From Perognathus longimembris pacificus (lineage: Eukaryota; Chordata; Mammalia; Rodentia; Heteromyidae), in the NCBI RefSeq assembly GCF_023159225.1, contig NC_063181.1, positions 19,866,073 to 19,930,072 of the forward strand: 64,000 bases of DNA. Reading direction: 5' to 3'. Positions within the stretch are counted from its first letter, which is position 1. Each line of letters starts with the position of its first letter. The notes beneath the pieces were generated by a model. That model worked only from the letters and a program-made list of their open reading frames with translations. It was not told where the DNA came from and made no database searches. Of this stretch, positions 47,067-58,437 are shown in pieces. The position numbers were made by a program, and so were the translations under genes.

Positions 47067-48015
47067 GGGGGAAGCTTTCAATGGTGTCCAGGGTACACTG
47101 GAAATAACGACGTCAAAGGAAACCACTTATTTACTTAACTTGTAGTTCATATCACGTAGGGTCATCTTATGTGGTCATAGATACATTGCTATTGAGCTAT
47201 TGTGCTCCTCGGCTACAACTGTCCTAGACAAATGCTAATTGTTTTCAATGAGTGAAACCATGGAGTTTATGTTCTTTGGGGCCTGGCTCATTTCACTTAC
47301 TATGTTTTTTTTTTCAAGTCTTTCTATTTTCTCACTAGTGGGGCTAAGTCAATCCTTTCAATAGATGCAAAGAATTCCATTGTGCATATGTACCACATTT
47401 TCTTAATCCATTCATCTACTGAGGGGCATCTTGGTTGGTTCCATACTTTAGTTATGGTAAATTGTGCTGAGATAAATGTAGTTCTGCTGGTAGCTGTAGT
47501 GTGATCTTGATTGTAATCCTTTGGGTAAATGCCCAAAAGTGGGGTTGCTGGGCCATCGGGGAGCTCTACGTTTAGCCTTTTGAGGAATCTCCACACTGCT
47601 TTCCAGAGTGGTTGAACAAGTTTACACTCCCACCAACAGTGTAGTAGGGTTCCCTTTTGGCCACACCCCTGCCAGAATCTGGTTTTGTTAGTATTCTGGG
47701 TAATGGCCATTCTTAACTGGGGTGAGGTGTTCTCACTGTAACTGCCTTTGGTACACTGGTTGTTGCATCTACATTTATCAGAACTAGGGAAGGGGACTAC
47801 CAAAATGGAGAGAGAAAAGGTAAATGGAGAATCAATGCAACAGCAATACTTACAAGACAATATACTGTAAACCAAATGTACATCTCAGGAGAGGCAGGGG
47901 GAGGGAACCAGGGAAGGGGGAAATTGGGAGAAAAGAGGAAGAGGAGGTAAAAAGTTTGATAATAAATGTACTCACTGCCTTACATATGTAACTGTAGACC
48001 CAGACAATAAATGAA
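47067..48015 (+). mobile_element. 5'-inverted (twin-primed) L1
   Basis: The right part (about 47747-48015) is L1 3' UTR in plus orientation, ending cagacaataaatgaa. The left part (47067 to about 47746) is ORF2 C-terminus plus early 3' UTR in minus orientation: KPLVQPLW-type sequence, '[20 protein letters not shown]' (the C-terminal Cys/His motif), 'WNQPRCPSVDEWIKKMW'. Both pieces contain gtacactgg, as expected where the two reverse transcripts overlap. The flanks share aaaaggga (47059-47066 and 48016-48023), a short possible TSD. The ORF2 part is intact over about 115 codons. Confidence 0.83.
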
Positions 48016-48149
48016 AAAAGGGAAAGATGTACAGGGATCTTTCATAATTAAAATCCCCACACTAACTCTTCACACCTTGAGTAATCATGATATGTGATTT
48101 CAGTCATTGATATGTTCTGCATGTTATTTAAATTTGTCTAAATACAGTA

Positions 48150-48960
48150 GTTATTCCAGAGGGACTCTTGTTTCTTTTATTCCACATTCTATTTGTAAAA
48201 TCCATCTGTGTGTGTATACATTCAACTATTCCTCCATATGTACATATTTGTTTTGGGTATATGCCTAGAACTAAAATTGCTTACCTTAGTAACACTTATC
48301 AAAGTCATCATGGCAGCTTTCTTATCAACTATACACAAATACATTTTATTTGTTCCACATTCTTTTAGTCTTTATTCTTTTATTAGTTCAGAGGATATCT
48401 ATGAGCTAGTGTTATGTCATAATGTATTTTATTTGTCTTGTTAGTAAGGAAGTTTCAATCACATTTTTATTTTGTTTTTTGTTTTTCCAGTCCTGGGGCT
48501 TGGACTCAAAGCCTGAGCACTGTCCCTGGCTTCTTTTTGATCAAGGCTAGCACTCTACCACTTGAGCCACAGCACCACTTGTGACTGGTTTCTGTATATG
48601 TGGTGCTGGGGAATTGAACCCAGGGCTTCATGTATATGAGGCAAGCACTTTGCCACTAGGCCATATTCCCAGCCCCATCAATCACATTTTTAATAAATTT
48701 ATTGTGTTTGAAAAGCATTGGTTGGTGAATTGTTTGTTTTATACTTTTTAGATTGATGGCAATATGACATGTCATAATTGATCTTCCAAATTATTTTAAA
48801 ATATTTTGAATATTATACCTTTATGGAAATATTTACTATGAATATATTCTCCCATAAATGCCGTGTCTTTCAGTCATTTGACTGTACATTTGAGGACAGT
48901 GTATCAATTGCTTAATTTTAATCATAGATCATGTTCTGTCCTAATATTCTCAAAGTATGC
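48150..48960 (-). mobile_element. Ancient L1 ORF2 fragment split by a SINE
   Basis: On the minus strand it follows the order of mammalian L1 ORF2 C-terminal DNA: 'gggtatatgcctagaactaa' (plus) matches the conserved 'gggtatatacctaggagta' region, and the sequence after the SINE contains 'atatattctcccataaatgc', the counterpart of another conserved block. Highly diverged; borders approximate. A dimeric SINE interrupts it. Confidence 0.55.
48470..48677 (-). mobile_element. Dimeric ID-like SINE with 15-bp TSD
   Basis: Full dimer on minus: 'ggggctgggaatatggccta' (left monomer start), 'gggttcaattccccagcacc' (B box), 'gtggctcaagtggtagagtg' (right A box). The A-rich tail appears as T/G-rich sequence at the left on plus. 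The TSD tcaatcacattttta lies at 48455-48469 and 48678-48692. Confidence 0.95.
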
Positions 48961-51011
48961 ATGTATGAATGATCCTTATTAAATATTCTTGGGTTCTGCA
49001 TACGCAAATTTAATAAACTGTAAATTGAAAAGAAAAGTGAAATTTATGTCTTGTACATCTAGTCTTCTTGTCCATTCTGAATAGGTAGAGAAATGGTTTT
49101 GTCATTGTTCTACAAATAATATAGTAAAACAACCATCTACACAGTAGGCACAGGGTGTTAGGTGTAGTAATGAATCTGGAGATGACAAAATCTTCAGGAA
49201 TACATCTACACATTTTATACATTTACATTTGTATTACTGAAGCAAAATATATTTTTTTTCTTTTATTTGAACCATAGTAAACACAAAATATCTTAGAAAA
49301 TATTTGTGTAGAAGAATCAGCATCTGATAGATGCAAAACGCCATAGTATTCTCAAAAAATCATAGCTAAAGCCACATAGAGCAAATGTACCAATGTAAAA
49401 AATGCAGAAAGATTGGGTGCGTACAATTTTAAAAGTGCAATAACAAAATTAACATTTTTATTGGAGTCAGAGATGAGTTCAGTTTATTTTTTAGAGAACT
49501 GTATGAGTAATGCAGAAGATATATCTGAGAACCTTTCCAAAGAGCAGATTCAAAAGACAAGTAAAAATACATAAACAGTGAGGCATGAAAATATTAAACA
49601 TTGATACAAAATGTAAGTCCTAATATTCTTTTCTACAAAGCACAATATGCACATCTAAAATATATTTCATCATAGGAGGAAATGTAGAAAATAATTTTTC
49701 TGCTTCTTGTATAACTAGTGTTTGAAAATGTGAAAAAGTGGAAAAAAGAAATCTCTTCTCTTTTAGTAGGATATTGGAAAATATTTACATATGGGCGAGT
49801 CTTTTGGTTAGATCTATGGACACATATTGTGAAAAATATTTAACTAGAAGGCTTATATTTACAAAAATGACATAATCATTACTGTACATATGCTTCTTTA
49901 TTTCTCACTAAATTTATGTTCAATCATTTTTTCTATCCCTTTTTTCTTGAGATTCTCAGTGAAAAGATAAAAGCACCCAACAATAATCATGATGCAGCTT
50001 GAATGATATGCCATCTCGAAATTTCTTCTGCTGAATTAATGTATTACTCAAAGTAATAGACTCACTCAGTCTTAGAATATGGATAAAAAAGACATAATCT
50101 CCTCCAGAATGCAACGTTATATTTAGTCCATCTTCCATTGAGCCTTCTTCAATCTGAAGCCTTATGAGGCTGGCTTTCACTGACCCCATTCTTTTGACAT
50201 CCTGGTCATCAGATTTCCCTATTAAAATGTATTTACATCAGTCTAGGCCCTCGCTATACCAGATCTTTGAAATTTTCATTTTTCCCCTCATAAATTAGTC
50301 CTAATAACATATGAACCCCATGAATAGGTAGTCATAGTGAGGCCTCCACATTTCTGGAGCATTTTTATTATTATTACTTTTATATCACTATGCTATAGGA
50401 TATAATAGAGTAACTTAAAAGGATATGTTGCTAATGGTGAGAGGGCTAAGTCTAACATCGTAGGGAAGGCCTGTGGGGAAACATACATCCTGAGAAGAAG
50501 GTATTAGAGAGATATAAGAGAGTGCAGAATAAGTATAATCTTCAGAGACATAACTATAATGTTCAACTAGACATGACCTTCTTAAGTTGACAGAAACTTT
50601 CAGAATACTGCCCCTTGCTGGAAGCATGAGGCTAGTGAAAATATTTCATATGCAAGTCATAACATCCATCTATTCTACCGTCTGTAGACTAAAGTTTTAG
50701 TAATTCCCACTTTAGGTGGCTTTCCAATCCTAGGAGCTGGTATATCAAAAGAATGATTAAGAGGAAGAATGCCAAAAGCAACTCCAGTAACCCCATCAGT
50801 CAATACGGCTACATTCCCACTTCCTGTCAGGTATTATAATATTCCTTGCTCTGTACTCAGGTAAACTGTGGTTAGTGCTTGTACTGAGAATGTTTTTTGT
50901 GTGCTCTCTTTGGTAATGAAAACTCATTGTTGTTGCTCTGAAGATCAAATGTACATTTTCTGCAACGAAAATACCCTGAACATCAAATTTAAACAAAACA
51001 ATAATGCTAGT
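48961..51011. other. Unassigned sequence
   Basis: Mostly AT-rich. The block at about 50330-50780 is less AT-rich and looks like an old dispersed element, but I cannot name a family. No exon was recognised. Confidence 0.4.
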
Positions 51012-51225
51012 CTAGTCAGTTGCCAGTGGCTCATGTCTATAAATCTTGACCATTCTGTAGGCTGAAATCCAAAGGATCATTTTGCAAATATAGCCAAGCA
51101 GAAAAGTCCATGAAATCCCATCTTCAAAATAACCAGTAGAACATTGGACTGGAGGTACGAGTAGTTGAACATGCAAAGCCAAGCAAGCATAAGGACACCA
51201 AAATCACCACAAGAAAGTGTATTCA
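51012..51225 (+). mobile_element. Old B1-like/ID composite SINE
   Basis: 'gccagtggctcatgtctata' (B1 head), 'ccaagcagaaaagtccatga', 'aataaccagtagaac' (linker) and an ID-like rest. Diverged, with no clear tail. Confidence 0.6.
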
Positions 51226-51394
51226 CTATGTAGAATTTATTATATGACATTACAGCATACACCAAAATTTAAAAATGAGGGAAATAGGACTTCCGGGAAA
51301 ACGGCGGAGGAGCAGCAGAGCCCTAGCTGAGCTCCCTCCAACATCGCAGTTTTCCCACTCCAGAGAAACTTTTACTCCTAGAAAGACAGCCCAA

Positions 51395-53131
51395 ATGACA
51401 TGATCCTATACCTAAAGAACCACGTAAACTCTACTCCAAAGCTACTAGAGCTGATCCAAAACTTTGGCAAAGTTGCAGGATATAAAATAAACCCTCAAAA
51501 ATCCATGGCCTTTCTATATGCTAATGACCCGAACGCCGAGGCTGAAATCTGGAAAGGAACTCCTTTTGCAATAGCCTCAAAAAACATAAAATACCTTGGA
51601 ATAACCTTAACCAAAGAAGTGAAAGACCTCTATGATGAGAACTAAAAAACATGAAAAACGAAATTAAGGAAGAACTAAGAAAATTGAAAAACCTCCCATA
51701 CTCCTGGATTGGGAGGATTAATATAATCAAAATGGCAATAGTGCCAAAGGCTATCTACAAATTCAATGCAATACCCATTAATATCCCAACACCATTTTTT
51801 AATGAAATAGAGGAAGCAATCCAGAAATTCATATGGAACAATGAAAGACCCAGAATAGGAAAAACAATCCTAAGCAGAAAGAACAGTGCTGGAGGAATTA
51901 CAATACCCAACTTCAAGCTGTATTATAAAGTTATAGTAATAAAAACAGCTTGGTATTGGCACAGGAACAGGCCTGAAGACCAATGGAACAGAATTGAAGA
52001 CCCAGAAATGAACCCACAGAACTATGCCTACTTAGTCTTTGATAAAGGAGCTAAAAAAATAGATGGAAGAAAGATAGCCTCTTTAACAAATGGTACTGGC
52101 AAAACTAGTTCAACACATGCAACAAACTAAAACCAGATCCTTATATATCACTCTTCACCAAAACCAATTCCAAATGGATCAAAGACCTCGAAATTAAAAG
52201 AGATAACCTGAAAACACTAAAACAAGGAGTAGGATAAACACTTGGGATCCTTGGCACAGGACGGAACTTCCTTGACAAAGACTCAGAAATGCTACAAATC
52301 AAAGAAAGGATGGACAAATGGGATTGCATCATACTGCAGAGCTTCTGCAGGGCAAAGGACATAGCTCGCAAGATAAACAGAAAGCCCACAGATTGGGAAA
52401 AGATCTTTACCGGCCATACAATGGACAAAGACCTCATATCTAAAATATATGCAGAACTAAAAAAAATTAAATTCCTCCAAAAGAAAACTGCAAAGAACCA
52501 GTAGCCCCCTCAATAAGTGGACTAAAGACTTAAAAAGAGACTTCTCTGATGAGGAAATGAGAATGGCCAAGAGACATATGAAAAAGTGCTCTACACCACT
52601 GGCCATAAAAAAAATGCAAATCAAAACAACATTGAGATTCCATCTCACCCCAGTAAGAATGTCCTATATGAAGAAAACTAATAACAAATGTTGGAGGGGA
52701 TGTGGCCAAAAGGGAACCCTACACTTCATTGTTGGTGATAATGTAAACTGGTTCAACCACTCTGGAAAACTGTATGGAGATTCCTCAGAAGGCGAAACAT
52801 AGAGCTCCCCTATGACCCAGCAGGCCCACTTTTGGGCATCTACACAAAAGACCACAATCAAGAACACACTAAAGCCACCAGCACAACAATGTTCATTGCA
52901 ACACAATTTGTCATAGCTAGAATATGGAACCAACCCAGATGCCCCTCAGTAGATGAATGGGTCAGGAAAATGTGGTACATATACACAATGGAATTTTTTG
53001 CCTCTATCAGAAAGAATGGCATTGCTCCATTCTTAAGGAAATGGGAGGACTTGGAAAAAATTATACTAAGTGAAGTGAGCCAGACCCAAAGAAACATGGA
53101 CTCTATGGTCTCTCTCATAGGGAATAATTAA
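51395..53131 (+). pseudogene. L1 ORF2 C-terminal two thirds, frameshifted
   Basis: Reads [18 protein letters not shown] (51400-51645), then [20 protein letters not shown] and [14 protein letters not shown] (51651-52130), SFCRAKDIARKINRKP (52289-52504), KHMKKCS-like and [13 protein letters not shown] (52557-52802), and WNQPRCPSVDEWVRKMWYIY to the stop (52832-53131). The order matches L1 ORF2 after the RT active site to the C-terminal Cys/His region, whose second half is lost to a frameshift. At least four shifts or stops separate the blocks, so no functional protein. It is better preserved than the copy at 18-20 kb. Confidence 0.88.
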
Positions 53132-53395
53132 CACAGGTTTAGGCAGGTCATAGCACAGGATCACAAGAGCCCAATAGCTATACCCTTATGAACACATAAG
53201 ATGATGCTAAGTAAAATGAACTCCAGGTTATGGAAACAATTGTTATATTACTGTTGTAACTACTTTCATCGTGCTATGTGTTACCGTAGCTTCTACTATT
53301 GATGATTTTCTTGTATCCCCTTCCTGTGGTTGTACCTGCACTATCTCTGTATCTTATCTGAGTACATTGGACACCATCTATACTGGTATTAGAAC

Positions 53396-53444
53396 CAATG
53401 CCTAATGTATGAAAGTGTAACCTCTCTGTAATTCAGTTTGATAT

Positions 53445-53477
<33 letters not shown>

Positions 53478-53519
53478 CAGATATAGATATAGATATAGAT
53501 ATAGATATAGATATATATG
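53396..53519 (+). repeat. Extra L1 3' end plus (GATA)n inside the L1 3' UTR
   Basis: Between 'ctggtattagaac' and 'tgaaactgaaaggg', which are nearly adjacent in other copies, lie the last roughly 50 bp of an L1 3' UTR (caatgcctaatgtatgaaag .. attcagtttgata) and a GATA/ATAG repeat (53446-53519). A small L1 end whose tail became a microsatellite, or a duplicated end, would explain it. Confidence 0.75.
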
Positions 53520-53778
53520 AAACTGAAAGGGAATACTAAAATTGAGAGACACAAGGTAAAAAAGACAAACAACTACAATAGCAATACTTGCAAAACTGTT
53601 TGGTGTAAATGAACTGAACGACTCTGGGGGGGGAAGGGAAAGGGGGAGGGGGGAGGGGGAATGAGGGAGGAGGTAACAAACAGTAAAAGAAATGTATCCA
53701 ATGCCTTACGTATGAAACTGTAATCTCTTTGTACATCAGTTTGAAAATAAAAATAAAAATTTTTAAATGAGGGGAATA

Positions 53779-55484
53779 TAATTTGAATCATAATTTTCAT
53801 TTAATATGTAAAATATGTGTTCAGAGAAAGGAATAAATAGTAGAGAACAACATATGTATTGTTTCAAATATTCAGTACATGAACAAATTTTAATAAATTC
53901 TATTCCATTCATCTTTTTAGTCCATTCATTATGAAAATTTTTAAACAGTTTTGCAATGCTCATTATGGATTTTTCCATTAGAGATAGTTGATATACAATA
54001 TATGTATGTATATTCACAGTGTTAATATAATTATAAACTTTTTCTCAGTCATACTGCATTGTTTTCTTGTTTTGAGGACAAGAGCACCCTCTTTCAGCTC
54101 TATTAGTTTTGAGAAAGTTGATACTGTGATAGCATGTGTGAGAATGACACTGTGTGTATAAATATGTCTCAACCCAAATGTTTGAGTGATAATTTTGTTA
54201 TTCTTCTTTTAAAAAATTAGTTGGCATTATATGAGAGGCAATTTAACTTTAAAAGTAAGTCATTGTTATTATTGTTTTAATCTCAAGTTCCCTGTGCTCT
54301 GATATAAATTCTAGCTCATGGTTTCACAGAGACTCTGCTTAAATATTCTCTGGGGAGCTCACTGAAAGAATCAGAAAATCTGATTTTGTAACAACCTTTG
54401 AATATTGAAAGCGAACCCAAACTATAAATTCTTCATTCCGAATATACTTTCTTCCTACAGTGAAAAACTTTTCATTTAAAAAATCACTTTCCTGTTTAAA
54501 TGGTAGAATGTATTTTTCTGGTGCTTAGATAATTTTTCAGCCAAAAAATATATTACCCTTGCAAACATATGAGACATGTGCAGTGCATATGAATTTATGT
54601 ATAAATGCAGCAAGATCAGAAGGAACTGAAAATTTAAAAGAAATCATTGGGATAACTTTATTTTGAGAGAGTATCAGAAATCCATAAGTATGCACGAATG
54701 AGATGGGCATATATAAGTGATTCATCCTATGTACGGGAGCTATTCACCATCTAGACTTTGATAGAAAACAAACATTAGAAATATTTACCAACTGTATTTG
54801 AACTTTTATGTTTATATATTGTATTGTTTTATTATTATTTAATATTGACTTGAATCATGTTTCCCAGTTCAGTTATTAGAACTTATTGACAATTTGAATT
54901 TATTGACTATTTTGTTATAAGGATTATGAGACTCAAAATAAAAGAGGATATTACATCACTTTGCAATGCTGCTTTTTACTTTATGATGCAAAGGATTCCT
55001 TAAAGTCATGAAAGCTCAAGCTCTTAGAGACTTCTCAGCATCAACACACTTCAAAGATTACATATTTTCCCTTTTCAATTATGATGAAGCAGTATTCTGG
55101 TGTGTTTGTGTATGGGTTGATTGTATTTGGTGTCATGTGTTTAAAGGGGTGGGATTTCAAAGTCATGGAACCCAATATTCTCTGTTTTGCTATATAAATT
55201 TATTAGATAATACCTTTAGGCACTTGAAAAACTTGAAGCTTCTCCAAATACACATCCAAAATTCATTTTATAATATGCTATCAGTTTATTCATAAAAATA
55301 TCTTGCACTTTATTTTGACATTTACAGGCAAATAGACTTAACTACAATGTGAATTGTATTTTATTGTACTGAATAAGATATTCAAAATTATAAGGTCTTT
55401 TCATTCTATTAGAACTATTGCTATTGTTGTTAACAAGTTTTAACAAAGAGGTCACAATTCTATAAGTCAAATTATGAGTGCAAT
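53779..55484. other. No feature recognised
   Basis: AT-rich DNA; nothing supported. Confidence 0.5.
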
Positions 55485-56060
55485 GGTTCTTGATCAATGC
55501 CACACCTTCCTTCCATCCTTCTCCCCTATTTTTTTGCCTTCCATCCCTACAAACACGTTACATAGTTCAATTTTACATGATGTACATAATTACATGACTG
55601 ATTACATCTGTGTATTCTTCCTCCAGTCATCTATGTGCTTCTCTCCCTCTACTCCCAAAATATGTTTCTACTTTCTGGTCTTAATTTTAATAAACAGTGC
55701 TTTAGATGTTCAGTGAAGTTGCACTTTTGTACTACTTCCCTAAGTATACCATCCTTTGGTCAGTTTGTTTGTATGCAAAAACATTAAGTTCTATATATGT
55801 TAATATTACTGGTTGTATTTTAGATCTAGCTTCCATATATGAGAGATAACATGCATCATTTTTCTTTCTGAGCCTAACTTAACTTCACTGAACTTGACTT
55901 TTTCGAGGTTCCTTTCTTTCCCTAGAAATGGCATTCTTTCTAACGGATGAGTAAAATTCCATTTTACCCATATACCAAATATTCATATGTTTACATTTAC
56001 TTTTATAGTTCAGTTTTCAAACATAAATGTACTTTTAGAAAAATTTTTAACAATATACAT
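55485..56060 (-). mobile_element. Old L1 3' region, minus strand
   Basis: Contains 'ttcgaggttcctttctttcc' and 'gatgagtaaaattccatttt', counterparts of conserved L1 ORF2-end DNA read from the other strand, and an upstream pyrimidine-rich 3' UTR-like part. Diverged; borders approximate. Confidence 0.55.
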
Positions 56061-56714
56061 TTGCCTACTTCATAAATGAGTCTTTATTAAATTCTTCCTC
56101 CATTTAGAATCCCCATAAAAATTTAAGTGAAAAAATTCTCTTTTCTACTTACAATCCCAATTAATGGGATTTGTTTTCGTATATTTTATTTGTTTTCTTC
56201 TGAAAATAACTATTGGTTAATATAGTATTTTGTTTTCTTTTAATGGGGAAGAACCTAGAAGAGATGAAATTGATCAGGATCCATTGTATTCATAACTTGA
56301 TTTATGAAATTTAAAATTTTTTGTACAACTATTTAACAATAAAAATAGTATTTTAGAAATCAATAGATTTAAAAGTGGTGTGAAATAATGTATATGTTCT
56401 ACTTTTTTATAGCTTGAAGAATGGTTTATATTATAGTGTAGGTATTTTCTATTACCTAACAACAAAAATGATTTTAAAAGAAATCAGTTTTGACAAAGGC
56501 CTTCTCACGTGTGACACAAAATATGAGTAACAATCAACTATTTCCAGAGTTTATCAGTCTCTTCCAGTTAGCATCTGCACTCCAGATACTATACCTTATA
56601 ATTTATAAGGAGATATTTGAACAAAAAATTGAACAAACAAAATTTCATTAAAAGAACAATGCACAATGCAAGTGGACTAAAACTCCAGTGAGAAGTAGAG
56701 ATTGGCATTTGGTA
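56061..56714. other. No feature recognised
   Basis: AT-rich DNA; nothing supported. Confidence 0.5.
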
Positions 56715-56878
56715 CCAGATGATTTTAGATTATTAGTTTTTCTTACTCTTGGATCTCCTAAATCCTCCTGGCATGCATTTCTAAACCGACTTTCTCCCAG
56801 ATGACTTTAGATTAGTAGGTTTTCTAATCATGGATCTCCTACATTATTGTGGTCTATATTTCTAAACCCATTTTAATT
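56715..56878. repeat. Two-copy tandem duplication, unit about 82 bp
   Basis: ccagatgattttagattatt...ctaaaccgac (56715-56796) is repeated as ccagatgactttagattagt...ctaaacccat (56797-56878). The copies share ggatctccta and tttctaaacc at matching positions and differ by scattered substitutions. Confidence 0.75.
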
Positions 56879-56974
56879 ATAGATAGAAACACATATAAAT
56901 TAATTAAGAATGATAAGAATATAATGTCCACATATTTTTAAAAAGGAAGTGTCTTAGAATTCAAATGCTTAAAT

Positions 56975-57835
56975 TAGTACAACCACTTTGGAGAACAGTA
57001 TGGAGGTTCCTCAAAAAGCTCAGCATAGACATACCCTATTACCCAGCCATAGGACTCCTAGGCATCTATCCTGAACAACAGGTCTCAGGATATCAAAAAG
57101 ACATCTGCACAACCATGTTTATCGCTGCACAATTCACAATAGCCAAAATATGGAAACAACCCAGATGCCCCTCTACAGATGAATGGATCCAAAAAATGTG
57201 GTACCTATACACAATGGAATACTACATAGTGATTAGAAATGATCAAATATTGGTATTCACAGGGAAATGGTCAGAACTTGAACAAATAATGTTGAGCAAA
57301 ACAAGCCTAGAACACAGAGAACAAACAGCCATGGTCTCCTTGATATATGACTGTTGGTGGCGGGGGGGGGGGGGGGGGACAATAGAGACCAAGTCTGCGA
57401 AACTAAAAACTTCTTTTCCAATGGTATTTCCACAGGTTTGGGTCAGAGACCTTACAGTATCTAAAACCAAACAACTATTAAAAATAAAAAGGTCTAGAAC
57501 AGACCTATCAGTGGATCACAATAGCTCAACAGCTATGTACATATGATCATATAAAATGAGGATTAGCAAAAACAACTCCAAGAGAAGGACACAGGAGGAC
57601 CCTATTGTTGATGTTACATTTAAAGTTCTAGATGAATTTCCTTTGGCGTACGCCACGTGATTACTGTATATGATTTTGGTACACTGGGTATTGTATATAT
57701 GCCTACCTGATCTAGGGAAGGGAAAGAAAAACGAGGGTGTAAGATATCACAAGAAATGTACTCACTGCTTTATTATGTAACTGTGCCCCTTTTGCACAAC
57801 ACCTTGTCAACAAAACTTAATTAATTAAAAAAAGA
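56975..57835 (+). mobile_element. 5'-truncated L1 with perfect 19-bp TSD
   Basis: The TSD agaattcaaatgcttaaat lies at 56956-56974 and 57836-57854. It starts inside ORF2 at LVQPLWRTVWRFLKKLSIDI and runs on without a stop through WKQPRCPSTDEWIQKMWYLY and beyond the usual ORF2 end, to 57546. A G17 run (57362-57378) starts the 3' UTR. The 3' UTR differs from the other copies (ending actgtgccccttttgcacaa), so this is a different L1 subfamily. The frame extension past the Cys-Trp-Trp-Arg near 57361 may be an artefact of the G run changing the frame. The exact TSD suggests recent insertion. Confidence 0.9.
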
Positions 57836-57854
57836 AGAATTCAAATGCTTAAAT

Positions 57855-58240
57855 AAGTATTTAAGAAAGCTCTTAGCCTGGCATTGGCTGAAAAGTATGG
57901 AGACTGGAGTGTCATTTTAACTGATAAGAATCATTTATATTCATTTAAAGGTAAAGAATAACTTAAGTGAATTCAAGAAAATAGGTGCTTCATGTAACAT
58001 AAACTAATGACAGAATTAGAAGGCAGTTTGTGTCACTTAAAATGAGTATATTTTGAGCTTAAGTTCTAAAGAGGAGAGTACCCAATATTGTGAGAAAAAA
58101 TATGGAACATGAGATAAGAGGTATGTTTATTTCTTCTGGAGTCTTCAAAATGGGCAGCTATTTGACATTTGGATTGCCAGTTCTAGATATGGCTTTACTT
58201 CTCAGTAGATGAGGAAAGGACTAAAATAAGTATGGTTGAT
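57855..58240. other. No feature recognised
   Basis: AT-rich DNA; nothing supported. Confidence 0.5.
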
Positions 58241-58437
58241 TTATTTTCCCCAGTCCTGGGACTTGAACTCAGGGCCTGAACACTGTCCCTGGCTTCTTTC
58301 TGCTCAAGGCTAGCACTCTACCACTTGACCCACTATGCCACTTCTGACCTTTACTATTTATGTGGTGCTGAGGAATCAAACCCAGGGCTTCATGCCTGCT
58401 AGGCAAGCACTCTACCAATAACCCACATTCCCAGCCC
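58241..58437 (-). mobile_element. Dimeric ID-like SINE
   Basis: On minus: gggctgggaatgtgggttat (left monomer), 'gggtttgattcctcagcacc', then the right monomer ending 'ccaggactgggg'. The flanks atggttgattta and ctggttgactttt form a diverged TSD. More mutated than the other dimers. Confidence 0.88.

Larger units (their letters stand above)
51287..53764 (+). mobile_element. Internally deleted L1: 5' end fused to ORF2, full 3' end, TSD
   Basis: A single insertion bounded by aaatgagggaaata (51273-51286) and aaatgaggggaata (53765-53778), one mismatch. The first 108 bp (51287-51394; ggacttccgggaaaacggcg...) are GC-rich and look like an L1 5' UTR start. At 51395 the sequence jumps into the RT domain of ORF2 (atgacatgatcctatac, right after the codons for Phe-Ala in FADD). 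ORF2 then continues to its end near 53131, followed by the 3' UTR and A-rich tail. ORF1, the endonuclease and the N-terminal RT motifs are missing. In the homologous copy at 18084-18104 the bases just before this point read tttctaattgcag, an acceptor-like AG. Confidence 0.85.

Noticed and set aside
47324..47875. Host gene of 183 codons on minus
   Set aside because: The central part is L1 ORF2 C-terminus; the frame crosses the inversion joint of a twin-primed L1.
53536..53800. Pro-rich small proteins on the minus strand
   Set aside because: They read the purine tract of the L1 3' UTR from the other strand; the same pattern recurs at 18309-18554, 19584-19814, 34619-34825 and 35807-36073.
56965..57546. 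Host gene of 193 codons
   Set aside because: The N-terminal part is clearly L1 ORF2 C-terminus within a TSD-bounded L1, and the end reads through a G run into the 3' UTR.
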